Origin: Haladaptatus sp. QDMS2
Lineage (GTDB): Archaea > Halobacteriota > Halobacteria > Halobacteriales > Halococcaceae
Assembly: GCF_029338295.1 (NCBI RefSeq)
Contig: NZ_CP119793.1
Location: 62,001-126,000 of the forward strand
DNA: 64,000 bases
Direction of reading: 5' to 3'
Part shown: positions 28,563 through 37,286 of the stretch, one piece after another
Layout: every line of letters begins with the position of its first letter
How positions within the stretch are numbered: the stretch's first letter is position 1
Made by a program: the position numbers and the translations under genes
Notes under the pieces: model-generated
The model's database searches: none
What the model was told of the DNA's origin: nothing
What the model saw: the letters and a program-made list of their open reading frames with translations, nothing else

Positions 28563-30308
28563 ATGAGCAATAATGAATCAAGTACCACGGGAACGCCGTT
28601 ATTTGATCCTTCTGATCTTCTACAGACTCTCAGAGCCCCCCTCTCTCGGTGGCCTCGATGGTATCTCTGGACGTGGGTCGGTGCAGCATGTATATTACTC
28701 TGTTCGATCGTTTGGATTCGCTGGCAGATTGGCGGCGAGTATGCAACGCTCGTTTTCTCGAACCTCGTCGTTAGTGGCACCGCGCTCATCGTTCCACTGA
28801 CACTCTTTAGTGTGGTACGCCAGAGTTCTACCTCGACACTCTGGGGATGGCGACTGCTCGCAATCGGTACCGGATTCGAAGCAATTGGCGAACTCACCTG
28901 GATGGCGTATGAGTTAGGAACCGGCGACGTGCCATTCCCTGGTCTTCCTGACCTGTTTTATCTCACCGGCTATCCTGTTCTTGCGCTCGGATTGGTCTTG
29001 CTGACGACCGATCGACGACGCTTGGGATCGATGTACCGACTCACACTTGATGGGCTGATCGTTGGCGGGGCGTTACTCACCGTAAGCTGGTATTTCCTCC
29101 TCGAACCAATCCTCACCAGTAGTTCACTTAACTCTCCAGACACGTTGGTGGCGATGGCGTATCCCATCTTGGATATCGTCGTCGGTTCGATTGCCTTCGT
29201 CGTTGCGCTGAACACACGAGGGCAACGACGGACCCCAATTCTCTTGATTTCACTTGGTCTGTTCATCTGGGTGATTGCAGACAGTACCTTCGCGTATCTC
29301 GAATTCACCAGCGGCTACGTCTTCAGCGAAATCGATTCCGCGTGGGTCGCCGGTAATGCCCTCATCGCACTCGGCGCACTTCATCCGGCAGCAACGCTCA
29401 CTCCGCGCGTCACCGAGCGACGCCGCTATGAGTTCATTGAACTGCTTGCTCCATACGGCCCATTTGCGGTCGCCATGGTGCTCATCGGCTATCTCGGGCT
29501 CACCGGCCAATTCCGGAGTGACGACGTCTTCTTCGGGGCATTCGTATTAGTTGCACTGTTACTACGCCAATCGTACGTATTCCACGACGCAGCCAAACTA
29601 AGTCGTGAATTAGACGAACAAGAGGCCACGCTCAACAAACGAAACAAAGAGTTGGTACTGCTCAACCAGATTGTCCGACACGACATCTGTAACGATATGA
29701 TGGTCGCGCTCGCCTGGGGACGGGAATTGCGAAACCATGTCTCACAGGAGGCAAACACGATGCTTGACCGAGTGATTCGAACGACGCAACACACGGTTGA
29801 ACTCACGGAAACCTTGCGCGATTTTCTCAATTCGATCGAAACCGAAGACGAATCTGAGTTAACACCAACGGATCTTCAACGTACACTCCACGATACAATC
29901 GATCGGCGTCGTGAAGCGTATCCGGACGCCGAGTTTTCGGGTTGGGATTCCATCCCTGCTGTCGAGGTGTGGGCGACGCCGTTGTTGTCGTGCGTCTTTC
30001 GAAACCTCCTCAATAACGCGATTCAACACAATAGCAAAGGCAAATCACGCATTGAGATCTCCGCTGAGTTATCTGACGAAACCGTGATTATCCGGATTGC
30101 GGATAACGGTCCCGGAATTCCAGTTGATCAGCGCGATGTGGTGTTCGGCCGTGGGGAGAAGGGACTTAAAAGTGCAGGATCGGGGGTGGGGCTCTATTTA
30201 GTGGACACCTTGATGACGCAATTTGGAGGTGACGTCTGGATTGAAGCGAATGAGCCAACGGGCGCTGTCTTTGTGATAACACTCTCGCGCGTGACCCACC
30301 ATGAGTAG
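28563..30308 (+). CDS. Multi-helix membrane histidine kinase
   Basis: A 581-residue kinase with about ten predicted helices (residues 33-345), a short coiled coil (345-365), then a HisKA helix with phosphoacceptor His in NQIVRHDICNDM (around residue 370) and a HATPase_c domain (N box RNLLNNAIQHN, DNGPGIP, GSGVGLYL). The membrane part alternates Gly-rich helices and lacks an obvious loop sensor, like 7TM-type sensor kinases. No response regulator next to it. The stop at 30306-30308 is followed by a TnpB tail remnant. Confidence 0.92.
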   Translation: MSNNESSTTGTPLFDPSDLLQTLRAPLSRWPRWYLWTWVGAACILLCSIVWIRWQIGGEYATLVFSNLVVSGTALIVPLTLFSVVRQSSTSTLWGWRLLAIGTGFEAIGELTWMAYELGTGDVPFPGLPDLFYLTGYPVLALGLVLLTTDRRRLGSMYRLTLDGLIVGGALLTVSWYFLLEPILTSSSLNSPDTLVAMAYPILDIVVGSIAFVVALNTRGQRRTPILLISLGLFIWVIADSTFAYLEFTSGYVFSEIDSAWVAGNALIALGALHPAATLTPRVTERRRYEFIELLAPYGPFAVAMVLIGYLGLTGQFRSDDVFFGAFVLVALLLRQSYVFHDAAKLSRELDEQEATLNKRNKELVLLNQIVRHDICNDMMVALAWGRELRNHVSQEANTMLDRVIRTTQHTVELTETLRDFLNSIETEDESELTPTDLQRTLHDTIDRRREAYPDAEFSGWDSIPAVEVWATPLLSCVFRNLLNNAIQHNSKGKSRIEISAELSDETVIIRIADNGPGIPVDQRDVVFGRGEKGLKSAGSGVGLYLVDTLMTQFGGDVWIEANEPTGAVFVITLSRVTHHE

Positions 30309-30338
30309 CTGTCGAATTGATATCCTTTCGCGCCTGAA

Positions 30339-30501
30339 GACGTCCCAGTAACGCTTCGCGTTCTGGGGTGCGAACGAATCGCGACGCGATTTGTTAACGC
30401 CTGTGGAGACTGCGCTCCCTGTGGACACATCTGTGTCTGCAAAGCGTGTCGTGGAAGCAGGAAGCCCCACCTTCACGCACGAGCCGTCGGACGAGCTGTA
30501 G
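30339..30501 (+). mobile_element. Remnant of a TnpB C-terminal tail
   Basis: Two neighbouring frames encode the typical haloarchaeal TnpB tail: DVPVTLR in one, shifting to LLTPVETALPVDTSVSAKRV and VEAGSPTF in the next, ending TAG 30499-30501. It is about 50 codons with a frameshift and nothing of the nuclease domain. It is an IS200/IS605 scar on the side of the right end, where a guide RNA scaffold (omega RNA) would be encoded in an intact element. Inactive. Confidence 0.65.
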
Positions 30502-30556
30502 GGCGGAGTAGTTCACTTTGCATAGATATTTGGTGGCATATACCAAACTATTGGGG

Positions 30557-31030
30557 ATGTATACTGACATTCTTATTCCCACAGATGGCCGTGCCGGAAT
30601 GGAGCGGGTGAGCGCACACGCCCTGACACTTGCAGAGCTGTGTGAGGCCAGAATCCACGTCGTGAACGTCGTTGATGAAACCACCTACATGACACTTCCT
30701 GATGACGTTCGCGACCAATTGCAGCAAACCTTCGAAGAAGACGGCCACAGTGCCACAAAAATAATCGCCGAGCGAGCAATCGATCGGGGACTTGACGTGC
30801 GCCGAGAAATCCGTTGGGGAGATCCTGCCGTCGCCATTATCGCGTACGCCATCGAAAACGAGATCGATATTATCGTAATGGGTACCCGAGGGAAAACAGG
30901 CTTCGAGCGGTATCTGCTTGGCAGTGTTGCCGAGAAAGTTGTCCGTGTCTCCCCAGTTCCCGTCATGACCGTGCATACCGGTGACCGCGAGGAGTTACTC
31001 TCAACCCTCGACGAATTAGTTGGTGTTTGA
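30557..31030 (+). CDS. Universal stress protein UspA family
   Basis: A 157-residue protein starting MYTDILIPTDGRAG, with the alpha/beta fold signature and the ATP-binding C-terminal motif GTRGKTGFERYLLGSVAEKVVR (G-2x-G-9x-G-S). A TATA-like ATAGATATTT lies at about 30522-30531. I start at ATG 30557, not the TTG at 30518, which would add 13 residues that precede the conserved domain. Confidence 0.93.
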   Translation: MYTDILIPTDGRAGMERVSAHALTLAELCEARIHVVNVVDETTYMTLPDDVRDQLQQTFEEDGHSATKIIAERAIDRGLDVRREIRWGDPAVAIIAYAIENEIDIIVMGTRGKTGFERYLLGSVAEKVVRVSPVPVMTVHTGDREELLSTLDELVGV

Positions 31031-31420
31031 TACTAGTTTCAGTCAACAGCTCTTCGGTAGTGATGGGTCTCTAACTTCCCTCAGTATGTGCAATAGGCAT
31101 ACCTCTGGAAGTGCCGACGCTCGGCAGCGTATTTAGAAACGGATGCAGACTACCGAGAGTCCTTTATGGAGACAATCATGTTTGGGGAACGTTGGGGTCG
31201 GGAAAAACGGGATGCCCATTGGGCTCCCGTTGAGGGGGATTCGTGGGGGAATCACCCAGGTGAACGCAGACCGCTGGGGGAATACAAACGGGTGTTTGTG
31301 GGTCCTGCGTCGAACTACTAATGGGCACAATAACACATAAATCTATCTATATAATGAATTATACTTAAATATAAAGTTATTAGAAACTAACACTATCCAT
31401 GGTCTAAAAGTGTGGAAACC

Positions 31421-31434
31421 CCGCCTTCAGGCGG
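31421..31434. repeat. Hairpin, IS200/IS605-type end remnant
   Basis: CCGCC-TTCA-GGCGG, a perfect 5-bp stem with a 4-base loop, within GGAAACCCCGCCTTCAGGCGG. The flanks are those of the degraded right-end hairpins found elsewhere in the window. Confidence 0.5.
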
Positions 31435-31723
31435 TACGGATTCAGAGAAGTTGACTACATATCATACTGTTCAATTAATAGAATAGTTTATCTTCACAGA
31501 ACACCATTCTTCGTGAGTCGTGTGAGAACACGACAAGCCAAACGGGTGTGATGGTCCTTCGAACGCTTTCGAGAGTGGACAACAGCACTACTCACAAACC
31601 ACGGGAAAGTCAATCTCGTCTCTTTCTCTTGGACGCGTGTGTAGAACGAAACTCACTCACAGAGATTCATGAGGTGACCCCTCTGCCAGCGTTCACGAGA
31701 TCGTTTGTCTCATACAACCGGCC

Positions 31724-31739
31724 CACGACTTTAGTCGTG
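31724..31739. repeat. Hairpin, IS200/IS605-type end
   Basis: CACGACT-TT-AGTCGTG, a perfect 7-bp stem, preceded by GCC as in the other copies. Same family as the hairpins at 34080, 35008, 49688 and 60517. Confidence 0.55.
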
Positions 31740-31997
31740 AATATTGGATCGCGATACAGAAGCTGACTGTGGTTCGTTGTTTCTGTTACACTGTTGTGGA
31801 AGAACGGGTGCCTCTGTCAATGGGTCAAACGAAGGGGTTGGGTGGGGGGTGACGTAGGAATAACCAGCGAACTCTGAAACTGAGTTCTTCGTAACTACGC
31901 CATCACAATCTCTATCTTGAATGCAGATAATGTTTTTCGGACACTATTATTAATGAAGTAGTTGATATAGTGAAACAACATGATTGCAAGAAGGAAG

Positions 31998-32017
31998 CTC
32001 ACGATTTCAGTCGTGGG
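31998..32017. repeat. Hairpin, IS200/IS605-type end
   Basis: The stem pairs CTCACGA with TCGTGGG (one G-T pair), preceded by GGAAG and followed by GTAACTGA, the same right flank as the copy at 60517. It is a member of the dispersed hairpin family. Confidence 0.55.
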
Positions 32018-32061
32018 TAACTGAAATATATCGATATTTTGGAGTTTATGTGGCGTCAATC

Positions 32062-32337
32062 CTAGGTGTTCTGATACTGTCGCTCCCATTGCTCACGAGC
32101 TTCGATCTCACGCCGCCCACGTCAAGTTACCGCGTAGTAATTCGTCCGCCCATTGTGTTCGCCTTTCTCGACGAAGCCCTTCTCGACGAGCGTGTCGAGG
32201 TTCGGGTAGAGACGTCCGTAGTGAATTTCTTGTTCGTAGTATGCTTCTAGCTCGTCTTTGACGGCGAGGCCATAGGGTTTCTCGTTCCCGGCGATGACGT
32301 ACAGTAGGTCGCGTTGGAACCCGGTCAAATCATGCAT
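32062..32337 (-). pseudogene. PadR-like winged-helix regulator, broken by a nonsense codon
   Basis: Starting at ATG 32337, the frame encodes MHDLTGFQRDLLYVIAG and the PadR-type winged helix (GRLYPNLDTLVEKG). TGA at codon 72 (32122-32124) sits where its paralogue at 62099 has CGA/CGC (Arg): TNYYAVT then stop, then RGRREIEAREQWERQYQNT in the same frame to TAG at 32062-32064. The wing and C-terminal helix are cut off. A single C-to-T change explains the stop. Sequence error cannot be excluded. Confidence 0.82.
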
Positions 32338-32600
32338 TGATAGGGGGTGGTACGCAAAGATGCAAACCTCTATTGGCCCACATAATGCCGGTGGCAACCA
32401 CACTCCCGTCGATTCGTGTTGGCTGTCGTTACTCAACACGAGGTCTGGTTGTGGCACCAATCATCATACAGTGTTTTGCTCAGCAGCTGTCGGACCCTTT
32501 CAATTCAAAAGAGAGATTCTCCCGGTGCAGGAAAACGGGAGAATCACTCGACACCCCGGTAATAATTAAGGCTTGTTCAACCCTCCCACTATAGGTAGCG

Positions 32601-33515
32601 ATGAACAGCGAGGAGTTTCTCGACCACCTCAAAGAGACGTGCGCCGACGCAATCGACACGTATCGGCGAGAGTATCCAGAGGCTCCCCCGCTGTCCGAAT
32701 TCCATACGTACGACCCGCACAGCGCCCCAGCCAGCAAGCGCGATATTTACACGTGCTTTGCAGCCCTCACCGAGTTCTATGATGCGCTCTTCGATGTGGA
32801 TTCAACGTCGTATCACGATCTCTGGCGAGACCACCTCGTGTATGACTATTCGTGGCGGGAGCGAGTCGCACTCGCAACGGGCAACCTCCCACAGTCGTTA
32901 ACGCTTTTGAGTATCGAGGGGCGGTACTCACGGAGTACCGGCTATATCGGCGTCAGTGGAGGACACCTCCCCGTGCCGGTGGCGTATTCGTATCTCACCT
33001 CGGAGCTGTGTCACGCCTACCAGCACCGCTTTGGGTCGCCAACGTGGGACCACCCGTATCTTCTTGAAGGCCTGGGGGTAGCTGCGTCGATTCGCGCGAT
33101 GGAGCACCTTGCTCACGACTGGGACGATTCATCGTTGGCGCACGTTGCCGCTCGACAGCGAGTAATCGTTCTCTTACAAGGAGTACTCGCGCACGGCACC
33201 CGTCAGGGTGGCATCACGCAGACAGCTGTGCGCCAACTCGGTGTCACAAAGCGCGAGCTGGTGGGCCTTCAAGCCATGCTTCCATGGCGGGTGCTTGGAC
33301 GATTCCGATCTCGGTATCGCTGGAGTAGTACCGCGTTCTTCCCCGAGTATCACCTGTTCGGGTCACTCCTGCTCGTGAGTGAGACGATGGGCGTGGCTGA
33401 GACGTACGCGCGAGCGTTCGATGGTGAACACCCCTGGGGGGAGTGTATCGATGAGCTTCGGTCGACCACGCCTAGCTGGGTTTGGCGGCGGTATCACCCG
33501 GCGAGCGACGCCTGA
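32601..33515 (+). CDS. Haloarchaeal protein of unknown function, peptidase-like motif
   Basis: A 304-residue acidic protein with no membrane segment. Around residue 135-165, SELCHAYQHRF is followed by LLEGLGVAA, an arrangement like the HExxH-plus-downstream-Glu of gluzincin peptidases, but the first His is replaced by Ser (S-E-L-C-H), so zinc binding is doubtful. Helices dominate the rest. It stands alone with an ATG at 32601. No named family recognised. Confidence 0.7.
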   Translation: MNSEEFLDHLKETCADAIDTYRREYPEAPPLSEFHTYDPHSAPASKRDIYTCFAALTEFYDALFDVDSTSYHDLWRDHLVYDYSWRERVALATGNLPQSLTLLSIEGRYSRSTGYIGVSGGHLPVPVAYSYLTSELCHAYQHRFGSPTWDHPYLLEGLGVAASIRAMEHLAHDWDDSSLAHVAARQRVIVLLQGVLAHGTRQGGITQTAVRQLGVTKRELVGLQAMLPWRVLGRFRSRYRWSSTAFFPEYHLFGSLLLVSETMGVAETYARAFDGEHPWGECIDELRSTTPSWVWRRYHPASDA

Positions 33516-33624
33516 CTCCACGTGCTTCTTCGGGTCGCTCGACTCGGAGTGAACCATGTTCCGCTGGCCTCAATTTTGTTGGCTAGCCATCATTACTATG
33601 CGTGTGCCAAACTAGCAACTAACT

Positions 33625-34008
33625 ATGGCAACGAGGGTGGCGACCCGCCTTGAGGAGTTCTTCACTGAACGGGCGGAGGGGAACCTGCGAAGCATCATCA
33701 AATACGACCTCGATGACACTGAGGTAGTCTACGTGCGCGATGACGTGGCTGACCACTATACCGATGAGAAGGTCGAGCAGGCTGTGGAAGACTGGGTGAT
33801 GGAATCGCTGATGGCTCCCGTGTATGAAAACATCTATGCAGAGGATCACGGGGAGTTGACGTGCCTGGTCAAGTGTTTCAAGAACGTCATCGAGATGAAT
33901 TTCGTGGTCGACGATGCGGTGGGCGCGGCGGTCGCACTCGATGCGAGTGCGATGGCCGATGCTCGGGGGCTCGTCGCCGACGCGCGAGTCATCGTACTCG
34001 ACGAATAG
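33625..34008 (+). CDS. Small haloarchaeal acidic protein (DUF7522-like)
   Basis: A 127-residue, Asp/Glu-rich product with several strands and helices (IIKYDLDDTEVVYVRDDVADHY, HGELTCLVKCFKNVIEMNF). I associate it with the DUF7522 haloarchaeal family, of unknown role, with moderate certainty. The ATG at 33625 follows an AT-rich TATA-like tract. No operon partners. Confidence 0.7.
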   Translation: MATRVATRLEEFFTERAEGNLRSIIKYDLDDTEVVYVRDDVADHYTDEKVEQAVEDWVMESLMAPVYENIYAEDHGELTCLVKCFKNVIEMNFVVDDAVGAAVALDASAMADARGLVADARVIVLDE

Positions 34009-34079
34009 CAGTAACACATTCCACGACCAGAGTAGTGACAACGACCGTCGAGTATCCTTACAGAGATTCGAGGAGAACG

Positions 34080-34099
34080 CCCACGACTGAAGTCGTGGG
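34080..34099. repeat. Hairpin, IS200/IS605-type end
   Basis: CCCACGACT-GA-AGTCGTGGG, a perfect 9-bp stem with a 2-base loop. It is preceded by AGGAGAACG and followed by AGGG, the same flanking words as the copies at 49207 and 49688, and lies 72 bp beyond the end of the DUF7522-like gene. Confidence 0.65.
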
Positions 34100-34307
34100 A
34101 GGGAGTCAGTCGGTAATTCGGATTTTCGATTGATTGAGTAGGTCTATCGAGAGCTGTACTAATACCAGTTAATCAGCTGAATACAGGGCGCGTATCTGCC
34201 AAGCGCATTCTGATGACACTCCTGTTCGTGACGCTTCGTACAGAATAGATACAACCCTTTTCGACGTATCCCTCCGAATAGTTGAATATATAATGATTAC
34301 ATCTTGA

Positions 34308-34841
34308 TTAAAGATACCGGCGGACGTTTTGGCGAAAGACACGATACTCGTCACCGAACTCCCGTTCCAGGGCCCGTTCTTCCTGAATGGTCCCGACGTG
34401 GGTAATGGCGACAACTGCTGGAAGCAAGAGCGCAACCCACCGGTTATTGCTGAGCAACGCGCGGCCTGCATAGAGCATCGTCCACCCAACGTACATGGGG
34501 TTTCGACTGAATGCATACGGGCCAGTCGTAACGAGCTGTCGTTCTTCTGGACCGATGTTCCCTGCGACCGATCTGAATGCCCATCCGATGAGCAAAACCC
34601 CACACCCAATCAGTCCCAGTCCACTGGCACGTGCCATGGTCCGTTTTTGAGTAATCCGCCGCGGCCAGCGCGCGTAAAGCACTCTCCCGATGACTAGCCC
34701 AGCAACGTGCGGCTCCGGAACCGGAGTGTAGGCCCAGAGCCTCCGGAGAATCGGATACAGCTCCCCATCGATTAGTTGCATGGCAGTCTTCTGGTTTCTT
34801 TCCGGAACTTGGTGGTCTGCCACCCTCACTACACCAACCAT
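34308..34841 (-). CDS. Isoprenylcysteine carboxyl methyltransferase-like membrane protein
   Basis: A 177-residue protein ending in the signature of the ICMT/PEMT-like integral membrane methyltransferases: GPYAFSRNPMYVG (residue about 106-118) followed by EERALEREFGDEYRVF. It has three or four helices. The family methylates membrane-bound substrates using S-adenosylmethionine. The substrate is unknown. ATG 34841 is preceded by a plausible AT-rich region. Confidence 0.85.
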   Translation of the reverse strand: MVGVVRVADHQVPERNQKTAMQLIDGELYPILRRLWAYTPVPEPHVAGLVIGRVLYARWPRRITQKRTMARASGLGLIGCGVLLIGWAFRSVAGNIGPEERQLVTTGPYAFSRNPMYVGWTMLYAGRALLSNNRWVALLLPAVVAITHVGTIQEERALEREFGDEYRVFRQNVRRYL

Positions 34842-35007
34842 AATGAACGCCTTGGGTAGACGTAAAGATACTACCCAATCAGTACGAAAATAGCAGTTTC
34901 TCTCAATCGCCTACTGAATATACCCACTGAGTCGGTCACGACGTTCATGACACAACCCGAGTAGTTCGTTCAGACGGTGCTGAATTCACTTCGATTAGGC
35001 GAGGAAG

Positions 35008-35027
35008 CCCACGACTTTCGTCGTGGG
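35008..35027. repeat. Hairpin, IS200/IS605-type end
   Basis: CCCACGAC-TTTC-GTCGTGGG, perfect 8-bp stem, preceded by GAGGAAG and followed by ATGAAT. Member of the dispersed hairpin family. Confidence 0.65.
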
Positions 35028-35233
35028 ATGAATCGCCGCATAATACTGTTACCTGTTCGACGTTGTAGTGCTATCCGACGCGGCACGCCCGCGCCCACAT
35101 CGGGACAATCGGACAGTATCGGATTCCTCAACCGATTGTCGAAGGTATCCCCTACGGGATAGGTTAGATACCGACGTTACACACCAAGTACCTCTGAATC
35201 CGCTCCTAACGGAGTAGATGGGATTGACATCCT

Positions 35234-35268
35234 CCCCGCGCTGAAGGGCGAGGAATCCCCGAAGGGGA
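35234..35268. repeat. Double hairpin, IS200/IS605-type end, reverse orientation
   Basis: CCCCGCGCTGAAGGGCGAGG (imperfect, two mismatches) is followed by TCCCC-GAA-GGGGA. Preceded by GACATCCT, it is the reverse complement of the AGGATGTC-flanked right-end hairpin seen in haloarchaeal IS1341-type elements. Confidence 0.5.
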
Positions 35269-35630
35269 GTTCAAGGTTGCGCGTTTCCTCGGGAGCGAAG
35301 TACGCTTTCGCGTCCTCCCTCAACGGTTGCCTCCCAATTATGACCGAGGGAGTGCGTTCCAGCGCGTATAGCCCTGTCAATGGGACCTTCCACCTCGGAC
35401 GCGCCGAGTGGGTCACAGGGAATACCGTTTCCCTCTCCAACGGGGTATTCAGCCCGCGTGGTACCGCCATCAGCGTCCGTGGGCCGGGACGTGGCGGAGT
35501 GGGTATCGGATTTGTCACCCCGCGACGAATCGATGCAACGCATCGGTACAGTCAACGACTGTGTTCGCCACCGAGGGAACTCCGGTAGGCCATCGTATGA
35601 GAGACAGTGGCATGAACATGTCGGACTCAG

Positions 35631-35650
35631 CCCCGCGCTAAAGCACGGGG
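35631..35650. repeat. Hairpin, IS200/IS605-type end, reverse orientation
   Basis: CCCCGCGCT-AA-AGCACGGGG (one internal mismatch) followed by CTTTCTTCC, the reverse complement of the GGAAGAAAG-flanked form. Together with 35234 it brackets a short segment. Confidence 0.5.
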
Positions 35651-35799
35651 CTTTCTTCCTTGACTCTCCGTAACGGTATCGTGGCGGTGCCAGCACCTGT
35701 CGGTGTGTAAACCATAACTCTCCCCACTCAAGCGGGCCGTTGCTCGTGGGTGGCTGTCACCCGACGCTGTACCCTCCCCTACAAGTTACCCAGTGAACA

Positions 35800-37146
35800 A
35801 TGACGGGTATGGTCGATTTGATTGCAGTCGGTGGGCTGCTCCTCGCTGTCTTCCTTGTGGTCATGAACGGCGTGTTCGTGGCCGCCGAGTTCGCATTTGT
35901 GAAACTCCGGCCGACCCGAGTGAACACGCTGGTCGACCGCGGAAAGCCCGGTGCGGGCCTCGTACAGGACGCACTCGAGAATCTAGATGGATACCTCGCC
36001 GTCAGTCAGCTCGGGATTACGCTTTCCTCACTCGGCCTCGGGTGGATTGGTGAACCAGCTGTGGCAGCACTCATCGAGCCAGTTCTCGGTGAACTGCTGC
36101 CTACAGGAGTAATTCATCTGGTTGCGTTCGCGCTTGGATTCGGTTTCATCACGTTCCTCCATGTCGTGTTTGGCGAACTCGCACCGAAGACGTTCGCCAT
36201 CCAAGAGGCCGAACGAGTGGCGTTTCTCGTCGCCCCGCTCATGAAGTTCTTTTATTACGTGTTCATCCCGGGTATCATCGTCTTCAACGGCACTGCCAAC
36301 TACTTCACCGGCTTGTTTGGCGTCTCGCCAGCGGCAGAAGGCGAGGAGACGCATTCCGAGGAAGAAATCCTGATGATTCTCAGCCGCTCCGAAGAGACTG
36401 GAGAAATCGATCTTGAGGAGGTTGAGATGATCGAGAGTGTCTTCAAACTCGGCGACACGATCGCTCGCGAAATCATGGTGCCACGCCCCGACGTGGAGAC
36501 AGTCTCCGCGTCGATGACCCTCCCAGAACTCAGATCTGTTGCCGCCAGCGGAACCTACACGCGATATATTGTGCTCGATGAGGACGGAGAACAGCCGATT
36601 GGCTTCGTCCACGCGAAGGACATTCTGAAGGCGAGTGAAACCGACCACGACGGTCCGGTCACTGCACGCGCTCTCGCACGCGACGTTCTCGTTGTTCCGG
36701 AAACGCGACGAATTGACGCGATTCTCGCCGAATTTCAGACGCACGGTGGGGGACAGATTGCCGTAGTTATTGACGAATGGGGCGTTTTCGAGGGGATCGT
36801 CACGATTGAGGACATTCTCGAAGAGATCGTTGGCGATATTCGAGACGAATTCGACACAACACCGCAGGGTCCCACCATCGAGGAGCGAGATGATGGGACG
36901 TACCTCATCGACGGCGGCGTGCCGGTTCGTGAGGTGAACGACCAACTCGGCACTGAGTTCGAGACTGATGAAGTCGAAACCATCGGCGGCTTCGTCTTTA
37001 GTAAACTCGGACGAGAACCGAAGGTGGGTGACCGGATCGAACACCAAGGATACGTGCTTCGCGTTAACGCGATCGACAACGCGCGAATTAAACGGCTCGT
37101 GATTCAACCACCAGAATACTCTCAGAAGAAACCCACCGAAGAATGA
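35800..37146 (+). CDS. CNNM/CorC-type transporter with CBS domains
   Basis: A 448-residue protein: DUF21 membrane domain (residues about 1-185, four helices; GELAPKTFAIQ motif), two CBS domains (about 210-330), and CorC_HlyC C-terminal domain (about 350-440). Members of the CNNM/hemolysin C family move Mg2+ or other divalent cations across the membrane, with CBS domains binding adenine nucleotides. ATG 35800. The HTTM gene follows 140 bp downstream. Confidence 0.93.
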   Translation: MTGMVDLIAVGGLLLAVFLVVMNGVFVAAEFAFVKLRPTRVNTLVDRGKPGAGLVQDALENLDGYLAVSQLGITLSSLGLGWIGEPAVAALIEPVLGELLPTGVIHLVAFALGFGFITFLHVVFGELAPKTFAIQEAERVAFLVAPLMKFFYYVFIPGIIVFNGTANYFTGLFGVSPAAEGEETHSEEEILMILSRSEETGEIDLEEVEMIESVFKLGDTIAREIMVPRPDVETVSASMTLPELRSVAASGTYTRYIVLDEDGEQPIGFVHAKDILKASETDHDGPVTARALARDVLVVPETRRIDAILAEFQTHGGGQIAVVIDEWGVFEGIVTIEDILEEIVGDIRDEFDTTPQGPTIEERDDGTYLIDGGVPVREVNDQLGTEFETDEVETIGGFVFSKLGREPKVGDRIEHQGYVLRVNAIDNARIKRLVIQPPEYSQKKPTEE

Positions 37147-37286
37147 CTACGCTCCCAGCGGGTGGTGTCTGTATCGGAACAGAATTCTATGTCACACTCC
37201 TTTGACCCGCAACCCAAACATGAATCGTTGAGTCTTCCGTTCGCTTATGGTTCTGGCCACTGAATTCTCATAACTGGACTAGACTG

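Larger units (their letters stand above)
31031..32061. other. Hairpin-studded non-coding interval
   Basis: About 1 kb with no supported gene. It includes a 65-codon frame (31143-31340) rich in Gly and Arg/Asn that resembles no protein I know, and three hairpins given separately (31421, 31724, 31998). The interval is AT-rich at 31335-31400. Confidence 0.5.
35028..35799. other. Interval with inverted hairpins flanking a possible dead element
   Basis: Two inverted hairpins (35234-35268 and 35631-35650) bracket about 360 bp. The frames inside are Pro/Arg/Ser-rich, not recognisable proteins; a short stretch, ALERTPSV...REDAKAYFAPEETRN, on the reverse strand resembles tails found next to haloarchaeal TnpB elements. 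Likely an IS200/IS605-derived scar. Confidence 0.45.

Noticed and set aside
36028-37107. Long reverse frame (359 codons) across the CNNM transporter
   Set aside because: Antisense shadow of a gene with clear DUF21, CBS and CorC domains.
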